A stretch of DNA of 64,000 bases from Seminavis robusta (Eukaryota; Bacillariophyta; Bacillariophyceae; Naviculales; Naviculaceae), in the NCBI GenBank assembly GCA_903772945.1, contig CAICTM010000285.1, forward strand, positions 1 through 64,000. Direction: 5' to 3'. The translations under genes and the position numbers were made by a program. The notes under the pieces were generated by a model. It made no database searches. It saw only the letters and a list, made by a program, of their open reading frames with translations, and was not told where the DNA came from. Position 1 is the stretch's first letter; each line of letters begins with the position of its first letter. This document shows positions 51,761 to 60,997 of the stretch, piece after piece.

Positions 51761-54700
51761 GTACCCCCTCCACCGCCACCACCTCCACCAGTGGCTAAAA
51801 ATGAGGTTGACGATGAAGACAGTGAGGAAGGTCTTGAGGATGAAGATGTTACATTGGGCACTCCCAAGCAAGATGACAAACCGAAGTGGGAAGTAGAATA
51901 TTCAGACGATGATGAATCGGAGAGTGCAAGTGCCGAGGTCACCAGTGACACACACCCCAATCAGCAAGCTCGTCGTGTCCAACCAACAACGGCTCAGGAC
52001 ACTGATGGTGGGCACCCTGAGGACAAGTCGAAGTGGGAAGTTGAGTATTCGGACGATGAGTCAGAGAGTGCAGACCCCGTGGTCACAAATGATACAGTCG
52101 CTAAACCGCAAGCTCTGGGTCCGGAAACTGACGGTGGTGACCCTCCGAGTAAACCGTCGTGGGACGTCGAGTACTCAGATGACGAGGACGACGAGGGGGG
52201 CTCGAAGGATGTTGCGGATGCCGAAGGCGATGGACAAGCGGCTGAGAAATCGGGGAACGAAGGTGGCGAATCCTCTGAAACTAAGAAAGCTCCGGGGAGC
52301 TGGGAGGTTCAGTATTCTGACGACGAAGAGGAAGACGAGGGAACTACGCAGGGAAAGGGTCTGGTGTCTCAAAAAGATGAAAACACAACAAAAGCAGATA
52401 GAGATTCGGATCAGGTGGATCAAAGCAGTGACCAAAGCATCCAAGCCGAAAATGGCACAAAGAGCGCTACAGCAAAAGAAGATGATTCTACTGCAGAGGA
52501 GTCTCAGGACGATGATTCCTGCGACGGAGCGCCAAGTGCGCGAACGCTAGATCAAAACAACGATGCCGAAATGGAGGGTATCGTTCATCGGAATATTCGG
52601 TTTAAGAAATCAAGTGGGTGCATCACCCTATCAAAGACTGAGCTGTGCTTCCAGCCGGAGGACGCTCCTCAAGCGGATGTACTTCGTGTATCATATGACA
52701 ACATATCGAAGCAACAGGCCAGCCCTCCCGCACATCCGAAGTCGCTTCTGAAATTAGTTTTGTCGGACGGCGGGCAAGGTTTAACGTTTGAACTTTCGGG
52801 TAGGGCTGCTCTTGAGGGACTACGAAAGGACATCGCGGACAAGAAGGAGAGCGACACAAAGGCCGATGCAAAAGACTCGACAAACGATCACGCGGCGGCG
52901 TCTCCAGACCAAAAGTCCTCGGAACCTACGGCAATCAACGATTCTGATGCATATGCCATTATCGAGCACGTGGAGCTGAAGGGTATAAGCGGGTCGCTGC
53001 TCCTGATGGATGAACAGATAAAGTTCAAGCCAAAAGAAAGCAACAACTCCGAAGGCCGATACGATTCCATTCTCTGGAGTGATATATTGAAACAACAGGG
53101 CACGCCTGCGAAAAGCTCCAAAGCGATGATGAAGGTCTCGCTCCAAAACGGGCAGTCGCTAACGATTTCCTTTCGCGAAAGACCTTCCATGGAAAAGCTA
53201 CAAAAGGAGATTGCCAAGAAACGTCGCTCCGGCGGGAAGGAAGACAAGGGCGGCAGCGATCGAGGGAAGGAAGACGGCAACGATAGAGGGACCGACGTTG
53301 AAAAGCAGGCAAACGTGGAAGCATCTGCAATCTCTTTCTTTCCGAGGGTTGCATATCAAACTGAAACTGGATCTATCAGCTTGTTTGATAAACATTTCTT
53401 GTACTCCTCGAATGAAGCGGAAGGAACAAAGATATCAGTAAACTGGGTCGAGTTGGCCAAGTTTCAAGCCAGTCCACCAGCGCACCCAAAGGCCATGCTT
53501 AAAGTCACGCTCAAAAGTGAAAAGAAGCTGACTTTCCAGCTTGAAAACTCCGACGAGTTGGTAAGGCTCAAGAGTGATTTGGCTAAGCTCTGGAACCATG
53601 GAAAGGGAAACGCATCCACGGCTTCGGGAAGTCCACAAGAGACCCCCCTTGCTGTGTTCGAGAAAGTTAGTGTTCGGGAATCTGTTGGCCAACTCTCCCT
53701 TACGAGTGCTGGATTAGACTTTCAAGCAAGCGGCACAGACAACCCAGAAAACTTTCATGTGCCCTGGAAGTTAATTGAAAAGCAACAAGCAAGTCCACCA
53801 TCACACCCTGTTTCAATGCTCAAACTCGTCCTTTCTGAGGGCAAACCAATCAAATTGAACCTAGAGAGCCGACCGGTTCTGATGCAGTTGAGAGACGCTA
53901 TTGCCACGGAGGGTAAAAACCTTAGCGCAAGCTCAAATGGCCTGGACTCAAAGAAAATTGGCCTGAAGTCATCAGCAACCCAAGGAGACTCTAACGGGGC
54001 TGTCTATGGTGGCGTCAAGTTCAAGTCCAGATCTGGATCGCTACGTTTGAGTGACACGCATCTTCTTTTTGAACCGGATAACAATGGGGAGAGCACTGGG
54101 GCTGATTCTGTTGAATGGGAAAAGGTTACCAAAACTCAAGCAACCCCTGCAAGCAGCGCAAAGTCGATGATGAAAGTAATGCTGAAGGATGGAAAGGCTC
54201 TGACATTTCAGTTGGAAGAGAGAGAAACAATGATGGAACTACAGAAAGACATCAACCAACGGCGGCGTTCTCCACCAGCAACCCAATCTCAACGATCTGT
54301 TTCACCGAGTCGAACGAAAGGCCGGCAGAGTGAAGTCCTCTCTAAGGTCAACGAAGACGCAGCTGACAGTACCGTGTATGATGATGTCCAACACAAGTCC
54401 AAAACTGGTTCCCTGCGGTTGACCAACAAAGAGCTCGTCTTTGAGCCGAACGGGGACGGTGAAGGTGCTAAACCTGTTGGCTGGGACAAGGTTGCGCGAA
54501 CCCAAGGAACGCCTGCAAGTAGCGCCAAGGTCATGTTGAAAGTGGTGATGACCGATGGTGATGCGCTTGCATTTCAGTTGAAAGACAGACCAGTTCTTGT
54601 AAAGCTGCAAAAGGACATTCAGCAGCGAAGGTATGTGGCAGCCCAGGCGGCCAAAGGAGGCTCCGCCGAGAAGGAGTACAAGTCCGTGCGTAGTGGGACA

Positions 54701-55096
54701 TCCGTTGGTACCCTTCAGTTGACGAAGGATCAACTTGTGTTTGTACCCGATGATCAAGGGGGCGAGCAAAAGACGGTGGCTTGGCGTGACGTTGCGAAGC
54801 AACAATCAAGCCCCAAGTTCAGTCCCAAGGCCATGCTGAAGCTTCAAATGGGAGATGGTACAAGTGTCACTTTCCAGCTCAATACGCGTGAAGACCTGGA
54901 TGAAATCAACGACATTGTCAAGAAACACCTTTCAGCCAACAAGTCCGCAGCAAGAACAGAGCCGGCCACAATGAGCGACAAGGTTTACACAAAATCGTAC
55001 GATGTGGAAGGCTCCGAATTGGACCGGCTGAAAGCTCTGAAGGACGCCAAGAAGAGGCGTCAAAGCAAAAAGGCATGGCCGCCACCGTCGTCATGA
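51041..55096 (+). CDS. Seven tandem TFIIH p62/Tfb1-like PH domains with acidic N-terminal repeats
   Basis: The frame ends at 55096; its true 5' end is uncertain, and sense coding is continuous from about 51230. First come Asp/Glu-Lys repeats and a PPPPPPPPP run. Four acidic aromatic motifs follow (KWEVEYSDDDESES, KWEVEYSDDESES, SWDVEYSDDEDDE, SWEVQYSDDEEED; 51880-52340). Then come seven domains of about 85 aa near 52580, 52959, 53347, 53653, 54001, 54373 and 54675. Each has G-S/T-L-x-L, F-x-P, W-x-x-V/I, Q-x-T/S-P, K-x-M/L-L-K and a FQL..R..L..L..D helix. Domain 5 reads TQATPASSAKSMMKVMLKDG; yeast Tfb1 has QATPASSEKMML. The Tfb1 ligand-contact positions Q49, K57, M59 and R61 correspond to Q, K, M/L and K here; domain 4 lacks the K57 equivalent. 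It is probably a nuclear multivalent binder of acidic activation-type sequences. Confidence 0.75.
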   Translation: MMRMTSPTKRKLSQLLQRRRKQRLMMMMMMTLKKTTLKKRTQTKRMTSPPKRKPSQLWQEEKSKADDVRRRDDSEEEDSEDDDDKPTKKKAKPVAAKKKARVEDDDDEEEESEEEESDDEDDKPTKKKPVAVKKKAKVDDDDDSEEEDSDDEDGKPAKKKTKPVAAKKKAKVDEEDDDDDDDEEESEEEESDDEDENPTKKKAKPVGVKKNAKVDDDDEEEEDDSEKEDASETDDDSEGRVPPPPPPPPPVAKNEVDDEDSEEGLEDEDVTLGTPKQDDKPKWEVEYSDDDESESASAEVTSDTHPNQQARRVQPTTAQDTDGGHPEDKSKWEVEYSDDESESADPVVTNDTVAKPQALGPETDGGDPPSKPSWDVEYSDDEDDEGGSKDVADAEGDGQAAEKSGNEGGESSETKKAPGSWEVQYSDDEEEDEGTTQGKGLVSQKDENTTKADRDSDQVDQSSDQSIQAENGTKSATAKEDDSTAEESQDDDSCDGAPSARTLDQNNDAEMEGIVHRNIRFKKSSGCITLSKTELCFQPEDAPQADVLRVSYDNISKQQASPPAHPKSLLKLVLSDGGQGLTFELSGRAALEGLRKDIADKKESDTKADAKDSTNDHAAASPDQKSSEPTAINDSDAYAIIEHVELKGISGSLLLMDEQIKFKPKESNNSEGRYDSILWSDILKQQGTPAKSSKAMMKVSLQNGQSLTISFRERPSMEKLQKEIAKKRRSGGKEDKGGSDRGKEDGNDRGTDVEKQANVEASAISFFPRVAYQTETGSISLFDKHFLYSSNEAEGTKISVNWVELAKFQASPPAHPKAMLKVTLKSEKKLTFQLENSDELVRLKSDLAKLWNHGKGNASTASGSPQETPLAVFEKVSVRESVGQLSLTSAGLDFQASGTDNPENFHVPWKLIEKQQASPPSHPVSMLKLVLSEGKPIKLNLESRPVLMQLRDAIATEGKNLSASSNGLDSKKIGLKSSATQGDSNGAVYGGVKFKSRSGSLRLSDTHLLFEPDNNGESTGADSVEWEKVTKTQATPASSAKSMMKVMLKDGKALTFQLEERETMMELQKDINQRRRSPPATQSQRSVSPSRTKGRQSEVLSKVNEDAADSTVYDDVQHKSKTGSLRLTNKELVFEPNGDGEGAKPVGWDKVARTQGTPASSAKVMLKVVMTDGDALAFQLKDRPVLVKLQKDIQQRRYVAAQAAKGGSAEKEYKSVRSGTSVGTLQLTKDQLVFVPDDQGGEQKTVAWRDVAKQQSSPKFSPKAMLKLQMGDGTSVTFQLNTREDLDEINDIVKKHLSANKSAARTEPATMSDKVYTKSYDVEGSELDRLKALKDAKKRRQSKKAWPPPSS

Positions 55097-56009
55097 AGTT
55101 GACACGCTGCTCTCACTTCGTGTGTTCCCACGGCTCAACCCAACTGGAACCAGCCAGATCCAAGGGTACTAGGTATGCACTATCCCGAACAAGAAGGCCA
55201 AGGAGGAATGTCTCTCGTTGCACAAATTGATCGAGTTGGAAGATTCACTTCCAACGGTATCTATAGCGTCGTCTGATGTTATGAGCTACCAGACCAGACA
55301 ACCAAGCTCACGACAACACTCTCCCCCCTTTTGACCAGCACAATGATATGAATTTATGCTATCCAGGAGGCAAGAAAGTGGGAACGTAGATGACACCAGG
55401 GAAACAAATCGTTACAGGCAAATCGACGCTTCCTTTAGACACTTCCTTATTGGCTCTAATTTAGTTAGGTGTAGAGAAGCCTTCGGATATTTATTGTAGA
55501 AAGATTAATCATTCAATAGGCTGTACGCACGATATTCGCTGGAGCTTTGGTGCTCTGAACAACCCTTTCAGTACGTTGTATCCGTGGCCATGTCGCTGAA
55601 AAGCGGCTTCCAGATGCAACGATGTGGGAAGTTTGTTGGAGGGGGCCCTGAGTGACGAGTCATCGTGGCACCGCAGCGTGGGAAAACCGGTACAAAACGT
55701 GACCTCAAATTTTGAAGATGTCTGCCAGCCAAATTTGTTCACCATCAATCCTCTCTTGCATGGCAAGCTTCCTTCTTGTAGTGTCGAGCAAGGGGCGTAT
55801 GCGACCAACAAAGAGGCCCTGGGAAGGGTGTGACAGCTCCGTCTGATCTACTTTACTAAATGGTTCATCTTGCCGTCAGTAGCACACAATAGCAGTTCAC
55901 TCGTCTACCCGTCACCCTTGCGAACCCTCATTTTTCTCGCATAGCATCGAATCCACTATTGTTCCAGTTTGGTCGGTCAGGTCCAGATCACTTACTTACT
56001 TAGTCAATC
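55097..56009. other. Intergenic between the two PH-array genes
   Basis: A 0.9-kb spacer between two same-strand related genes. It contains GAGTGACGAGTCA near 55651, resembling half of the palindromes at 39.4 and 62.7 kb, and a pyrimidine-rich leader before 56010. No gene is seen. Confidence 0.5.
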
Positions 56010-59000
56010 ATGTCGTCCTCCGAGGACCTTTCCTTTGACAAGGTCAAGTTCGGCAAGTCGGAAGGAACTCTGATGCTCTCTGCCTCCGATCTGAGCTTCA
56101 AGGCAGATGGCAAGACGCTCAAGGTGCCATTGGCCAACATTGCCAAGCATCAAATCAATCCCAAATCTCATGCCAAGGCTCTGTTAAAAGTCATGATGAA
56201 AAACAACAAACCCGCCAAACTCTTCCAGATGGAAACTCGATCAGACTTGGAAAAGATCAATAATGAAATTATCAACCGCCTCCGAGAGTTTCCCGCGGAT
56301 GACTCTCGCGACAAACCACCCGTGCCCAAAGCAGCAGCAGGAGCAGCAGCAGCATCTTCAACCGACGACAAGGGTGGGGTCTATCAGGGGGTGCACTTTC
56401 GAAACATGGTGGGATCACTGCATTTGCTGGAGAAACAACTCAAATGGGAATCCTCAGAAGAAGGGGGAAAGACCTTTGCCCTGGCATATGCCAATATTGC
56501 CAAGCAACAAAAGAGCCCACCCAAAATTGCCAAGTGTATATTGAAGCTCACCAAACCAGATGATAAGGTATTCTCATTTCAAGTAGCCAGTCGAGATGAT
56601 TTGGAATCACTCAACAAGGAAGTGGAAAAACGAAGAAAACAGCAACAACCAGCAGCTCCCGCCAAGAAAGCACCAGCCACCAAAAAGGCAGCCGCCGAAC
56701 GAACCGAAACAGCCGATGGAGTGGTGTATTCGCAAGTGATTTTCAAAGCGGTCACGGGGAATTTGACGCTGTCCAAGGAAACTTTGGCATTTGAATCTAC
56801 CGGTCCCAAAAAGGCATCCAAAGCGATTCGATGGAGTCGCGTTACCAAGAGCCAAGGGAACCCTCCCAGTCATGCCAAGGTGCTATTAAAAGTGTTCTTG
56901 ACCGATGATAGTCCCCTCCTGTTTCAGCTCCAGGAGCGACCCTTACTACAGCAGCTCAAGAATGACATTGAAGCCCGAATGAAGACTCCCAAGGCAGCCA
57001 AGAAAAACGACAACAAACAAAAGCTGGGGGATCAATTGTCCGCACTCCAAAGCGATGATGCCAAGAAACCGGCAGACGATGATGCCGTCACCGTCGAGAC
57101 CAAGTTTCAACCGGATGTCATGTCGGCTGCCACAATTGCCTATGAGGGCGTCAAACAGGGTAACGCAACGGGACGGCTTGTGTTGACCAAGAATGACATT
57201 TCGTTTCAAAAAGCCGATGGGAACAAAGAAACGTATTCATGGGGTGACGTCTTCAAACATCAATGCTCGCCACCCAAAATCGCCAAAGCACTGCTCAAGC
57301 TGGTATTGACCAATGCTGAAAAACCCATCACATTTCAGCTACCCAATCGTAAAGATTTGGAAAAGATCAGGAGAGATATCGCCGTGCGATTGCAAGAATA
57401 CCAGGACAACCAGCAAGCAGCAGACGAGAAGCTGGAAGCCATCAGCGAAGACAAAGCGGCATCAGCAGAGGCCTCCAAGGCAAAGAAATCTGCACCTGCA
57501 GCCGATGACAGTCCAACAGCTAAGAAGGAGCAAGATAGTGATAAGGAAGCCTCATCGGAGACAGCGACAAAAGGCAAGCAGGAAAGCACCCAAGCTAGCG
57601 AAGAACAGCCCGAGCAACAGGAAGAAAAGGAGGATAACTCAATGAAAAGGTCGCAAAGTGATGTCATCAATGATCTTCTTTCGTTGGCTTCCATGGGATC
57701 AGACGATAGTGGCAGCGAGGCTGATTCAGGGCCAATCAGGCCCCCCAATTCTGGTATCAGCGGTCTGCTTGCAATGTCAGACTCGGATCCACAGGAAACT
57801 GCGGCAGCAACGGGAGAAATCCCCAGTATTTTCGATGATAGTTTTGCATCGCTAATGGCAGATACCGGCTTCAACTCAGATGGCTCGGATGATGAATTCT
57901 CCGTTGTAACAACGGATACAAGGACTGCCAAGGCGGCAAAGAAAGCAACCTCACTGCCAGTAGATTACAAGGACGTGACCTTTCGATCCATGACCGGCGT
58001 TGCCACTCTTACGCAAGATCATTTGCTGTTTCAGCCAGATGAAACGAAACACCCAGGAGAACAACCTACAAGGCTTACCTGGGATAGTGTGGAGCGCCAC
58101 CATGGCAGCCCTCCCAAGCTCGATAAGGCAGTTCTCAAGGTCTTTTTGAAGAGCGGCCAATCCGCAACCTTCACAATGACGACGCGCAGGGATTTGGAAT
58201 TGATTCGAATGGATTTGACAAGCCGACTACATGAACGCCGAAACACAACCAGTTTTACGTCATCCGCATTAGAAGGACTCGTCATTGGGAAGGGCGCCCA
58301 CAGTGGAAAGAACGCCAACGGGTACGTAGCGAGTTACAAGAAACTGCCACCCGGAGCGCAGTCGTCTTCTGCCTACCACCCCGTGCAACACCAGCAATGC
58401 GAGGGTTCGGTTTTCTTGAGTTGGGATCAGTTGTCCTTTCAACCGAGCGGGCTTGGGGATGTGGACAAGGCACGGACTTTATTCTGGGATGCCGTCGCGG
58501 GGCACGAAGTTTCGCCAGACAAGCCAATACTGACCATCAAGATGCAGGACGGGGAGAATGTGACGTTTCGATTTTCCAATCGGCGCGAGTTGGAGAAGTG
58601 TGATACAGACGCCGAGTCGCGTATGCACTCGTATGGTGAATTTGAAAGTATTTCCCACAACCCTCCAGAAGAAGACTCAGAACCGGAAAAGCCAAAGAGC
58701 AACAAGAAGAAACCAAAGCCTAAGCCGAAGGCATCTGAGATTGACCCAGAATTCAATATGCAAGCTCTCCTGAATGTTTCCAGTTCATCATTTGACGACG
58801 GTGACGGCGATGGCGATGATTTGTTTGAGATTCCACCACCCCCATCGCTTCCGCCCCCTCCACCACGAGGCATCTCCAGACAGCGATCTTCGAGTTCCTC
58901 AATATCATCAGCTTCTTCAAGCTCTTCCTCCTCCAACCACTCGTCCTCTTCATCTTCCGCCGGCTCTGGCGGGTCACAAAACAACGACATGGATGACGAC

Positions 59001-59066
59001 ACGGAACAAACAGAATATGACGATGTGCCGGCGCCTCCTCCTCCTCCTGTTGAACCCGAAACGTAG
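56010..59066 (+). CDS. Six tandem TFIIH p62/Tfb1-like PH domains, proline/serine-rich tail
   Basis: A 1,018-aa intronless product from ATG 56010 (MSSSEDLSFDKVKFGKSEGT). PH-like domains lie at about 6-93, 124-209, 239-324, 377-465, 651-742 and 789-877. Domain 1 reads ANIAKHQINPKSHAKALLKV, matching human p62 (I..QKISPEGKAKIQLQLVL) and Tfb1. Domains 1-4 keep the Q, K and K positions that in Tfb1 contact acidic activation domains; domains 5 and 6 have His or Glu for Q, and domain 6 lacks the last K. Between domains 4 and 5 is a disordered, acidic Ser-rich linker (SDVINDLLSLASMGSDDSGS). The tail has PPPPSLPPPPP, a Ser run and an acidic end. There is no BSD domain or other TFIIH p62 part, so it is not p62 itself. 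It probably arose by duplication with the upstream gene. Confidence 0.8.
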   Translation: MSSSEDLSFDKVKFGKSEGTLMLSASDLSFKADGKTLKVPLANIAKHQINPKSHAKALLKVMMKNNKPAKLFQMETRSDLEKINNEIINRLREFPADDSRDKPPVPKAAAGAAAASSTDDKGGVYQGVHFRNMVGSLHLLEKQLKWESSEEGGKTFALAYANIAKQQKSPPKIAKCILKLTKPDDKVFSFQVASRDDLESLNKEVEKRRKQQQPAAPAKKAPATKKAAAERTETADGVVYSQVIFKAVTGNLTLSKETLAFESTGPKKASKAIRWSRVTKSQGNPPSHAKVLLKVFLTDDSPLLFQLQERPLLQQLKNDIEARMKTPKAAKKNDNKQKLGDQLSALQSDDAKKPADDDAVTVETKFQPDVMSAATIAYEGVKQGNATGRLVLTKNDISFQKADGNKETYSWGDVFKHQCSPPKIAKALLKLVLTNAEKPITFQLPNRKDLEKIRRDIAVRLQEYQDNQQAADEKLEAISEDKAASAEASKAKKSAPAADDSPTAKKEQDSDKEASSETATKGKQESTQASEEQPEQQEEKEDNSMKRSQSDVINDLLSLASMGSDDSGSEADSGPIRPPNSGISGLLAMSDSDPQETAAATGEIPSIFDDSFASLMADTGFNSDGSDDEFSVVTTDTRTAKAAKKATSLPVDYKDVTFRSMTGVATLTQDHLLFQPDETKHPGEQPTRLTWDSVERHHGSPPKLDKAVLKVFLKSGQSATFTMTTRRDLELIRMDLTSRLHERRNTTSFTSSALEGLVIGKGAHSGKNANGYVASYKKLPPGAQSSSAYHPVQHQQCEGSVFLSWDQLSFQPSGLGDVDKARTLFWDAVAGHEVSPDKPILTIKMQDGENVTFRFSNRRELEKCDTDAESRMHSYGEFESISHNPPEEDSEPEKPKSNKKKPKPKPKASEIDPEFNMQALLNVSSSSFDDGDGDGDDLFEIPPPPSLPPPPPRGISRQRSSSSSISSASSSSSSSNHSSSSSSAGSGGSQNNDMDDDTEQTEYDDVPAPPPPPVEPET

Positions 59067-59447
59067 GCAACATGATTGATTGACCCACACAATCGGCGGA
59101 CGTGGAGTTCGATGCCAGGAAACGCTTATCTAGATGTTGAGACCCTGTTCAGATACTCCTCGTCACCCACGTGCGCGGTACTGAAATTCAGTCCAGCATC
59201 GTTGGCTACTTCCACCGAGGTGGCAATGCATGGCTGCGCCATGTTTGTACAGCAGTTTCGGGCCCCAATTGAAGCGTCATTGGCGACAGACTGGAACTAG
59301 CTAGGGGATGGCTGGGTTCGCCTTCTGCGAAAGTCTTGTGGCAATGGGTTTAGCTGATGCAGCCTAACTAAGGTAACCAGTGTTCCTCTCCATTTGTAGC
59401 TTTCAAGCTGATCATACATCTTAGGAATACTTAGCATGCAGGCAAGC

Positions 59448-59458
59448 NNNNNNNNNNN
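59448..59458. other. Assembly gap, 11 N
   Basis: An N run in intergenic DNA, of the same nominal length as the gap at 41891-41901. Confidence 0.95.
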
Positions 59459-59984
59459 CCATGAAAGAGGCAGGCTCCTGGATGCTGGAGATCTGCAGCT
59501 ACCTCTAGCTAGCTAGGCCACAGGCCACAACACAAAATAATATTCCAGTGGGTTTCAGCGTTTCAGCTGTGTTGGGTGAAGGGCGACGAACCGGTGGGAA
59601 ACCATTCGACTTCTGTCTTCTGTCAATGTGCATGTAGCCTCTAGATACCCGTAGCCGGTTTAGCTACACAAGCCACATCCCATACATGTACCTCTATTTC
59701 AGCAGCTAGTATTTGAGCCGCATTTGAGCCGAGTTCAAGTATTTGGCATTTGAGGCGCATTTGAGCTTGTGACTGATATAAGTGGGAACCATTCGGCTTA
59801 GAAAACCCATGTTCCCCCAAGATGGTTTGCTCGTGGGATGTGAGCTGTTTATCACCTTTTAGTCCAATTGGTACATCAGAAATCAGCTGACTTAAGAACA
59901 CAAGATGCTATAAGACCAAGTGCAATGCAGTGCTGGATTGGGATTTGGGATGTCTTGAAAGCATCAACTTTAAGTATCACAATT

Positions 59985-60466
59985 AAAGGTACACTCCAAA
60001 CCTGAAGGTAAGAAACTCCAAATAAGAAAGCGAGTACTCAGATTTTTAAAAAAGATAAGAATCTTTTTATACTGAAATATCACAAACTTGTAAGAAAACC
60101 TCCCAGTATTGATGCCTCAAAGCACAAGAAATAGTACTAGTCTGACACCATAAAAATTCTCCTAGCATGTGCCTAAATCTACAAAATTTTCTGCCTTACG
60201 GCAGACACAGTGACCACCATTATTATTCGATCCAAACCAATTAAGAGTTCTGAGGAAGTTGGACCCAAAGGGGCAGGTGCACTGTGTGTATCAAAACACT
60301 AACCTGTTTGATCTAGAAGCTTAGTAAGAAAGTCATCTATACTTTAATAAATTGGCTTGTTTTCTTAGAAATAAAATGAGTAGCAAAATAGAGCAGTTGG
60401 GCAAGAAAGCTCCAGTACTGACTCTCAGTTAGAGCTTTCTTATTATTGAGTTTGGAGTGTACCTTT
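59985..60466. mobile_element. Non-autonomous DNA transposon (MITE-like), 482 bp
   Basis: The left end AAAGGTACACTCCAAAC (59985-60001) and right end 60450-60466 are perfect 17-bp inverted repeats. The similarity resumes further in with AATAAGAAAGC on both sides. The interior is AT-rich and has no coding capacity. No target-site duplication can be called safely at the borders, so the superfamily is undetermined. Confidence 0.65.
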
Positions 60467-60997
60467 TCTTTGATTGTAAAAACAATCTCTGGTAGCATTC
60501 GGTACTTCTGTACTGTACCGTGCTCTTTGACGCTTGACGCGACTTGGGTATTGCATCCCTGCATTGGATATCCTTGATTATTATTTATTTGAGCCGGTAC
60601 ATGTACACCGTACCGGCTGATCAGTACAAAAGTACCGGTACAAAAGTACAACTGAACTAACTGTTCTCTGTTCCACCGGTACTTTCAAATTGATAAGTTT
60701 TCTCACTCTCTTTGTGGTTTGTGCTTATAGAACTTTTTGGCCAGAGAAGAGGTGGCGTCTTCTTTATCCATCATCTCTTACTTCATCCAAGCCCCTTCCT
60801 TCCTGCGAAAGAAAGCATTGAAGAATTTACCGGTCAAACCTTGAAGCTGGCTAGCTAGCTACTGTATTAATAGTTGTTGCCCAATATAAATTGCATTCCA
60901 GCAGCGCTTCCAGCAAACAGCACATCTCTCATTATTCGAACCCTTTCAAACCTGACTACTATTAATAGAAGTAGAAGTACTAATCAGCGGAAGAGCC

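Larger units (their letters stand above)
59067..60997. other. 1.9-kb gene-poor, AT-rich region
   Basis: Holds an 11-N gap at 59448-59458, CATTTGAGC-type short repeats near 59710-59770, a 482-bp terminal-inverted-repeat element (listed separately) and a dense TACCGGTA/GTAC cluster at 60590-60680. No supported gene is seen. Confidence 0.5.

Noticed and set aside
49992-51960. Several Ser/Leu/Pro-rich minus-strand frames
   Set aside because: They mirror the Asp/Glu-Lys repeat array; no independent start context or domain.
56010-59066. Calling this gene TFIIH subunit p62 (TFB1/GTF2H1)
   Set aside because: It has six PH-like domains but no BSD domains or other p62 regions, so it is not the TFIIH core subunit.
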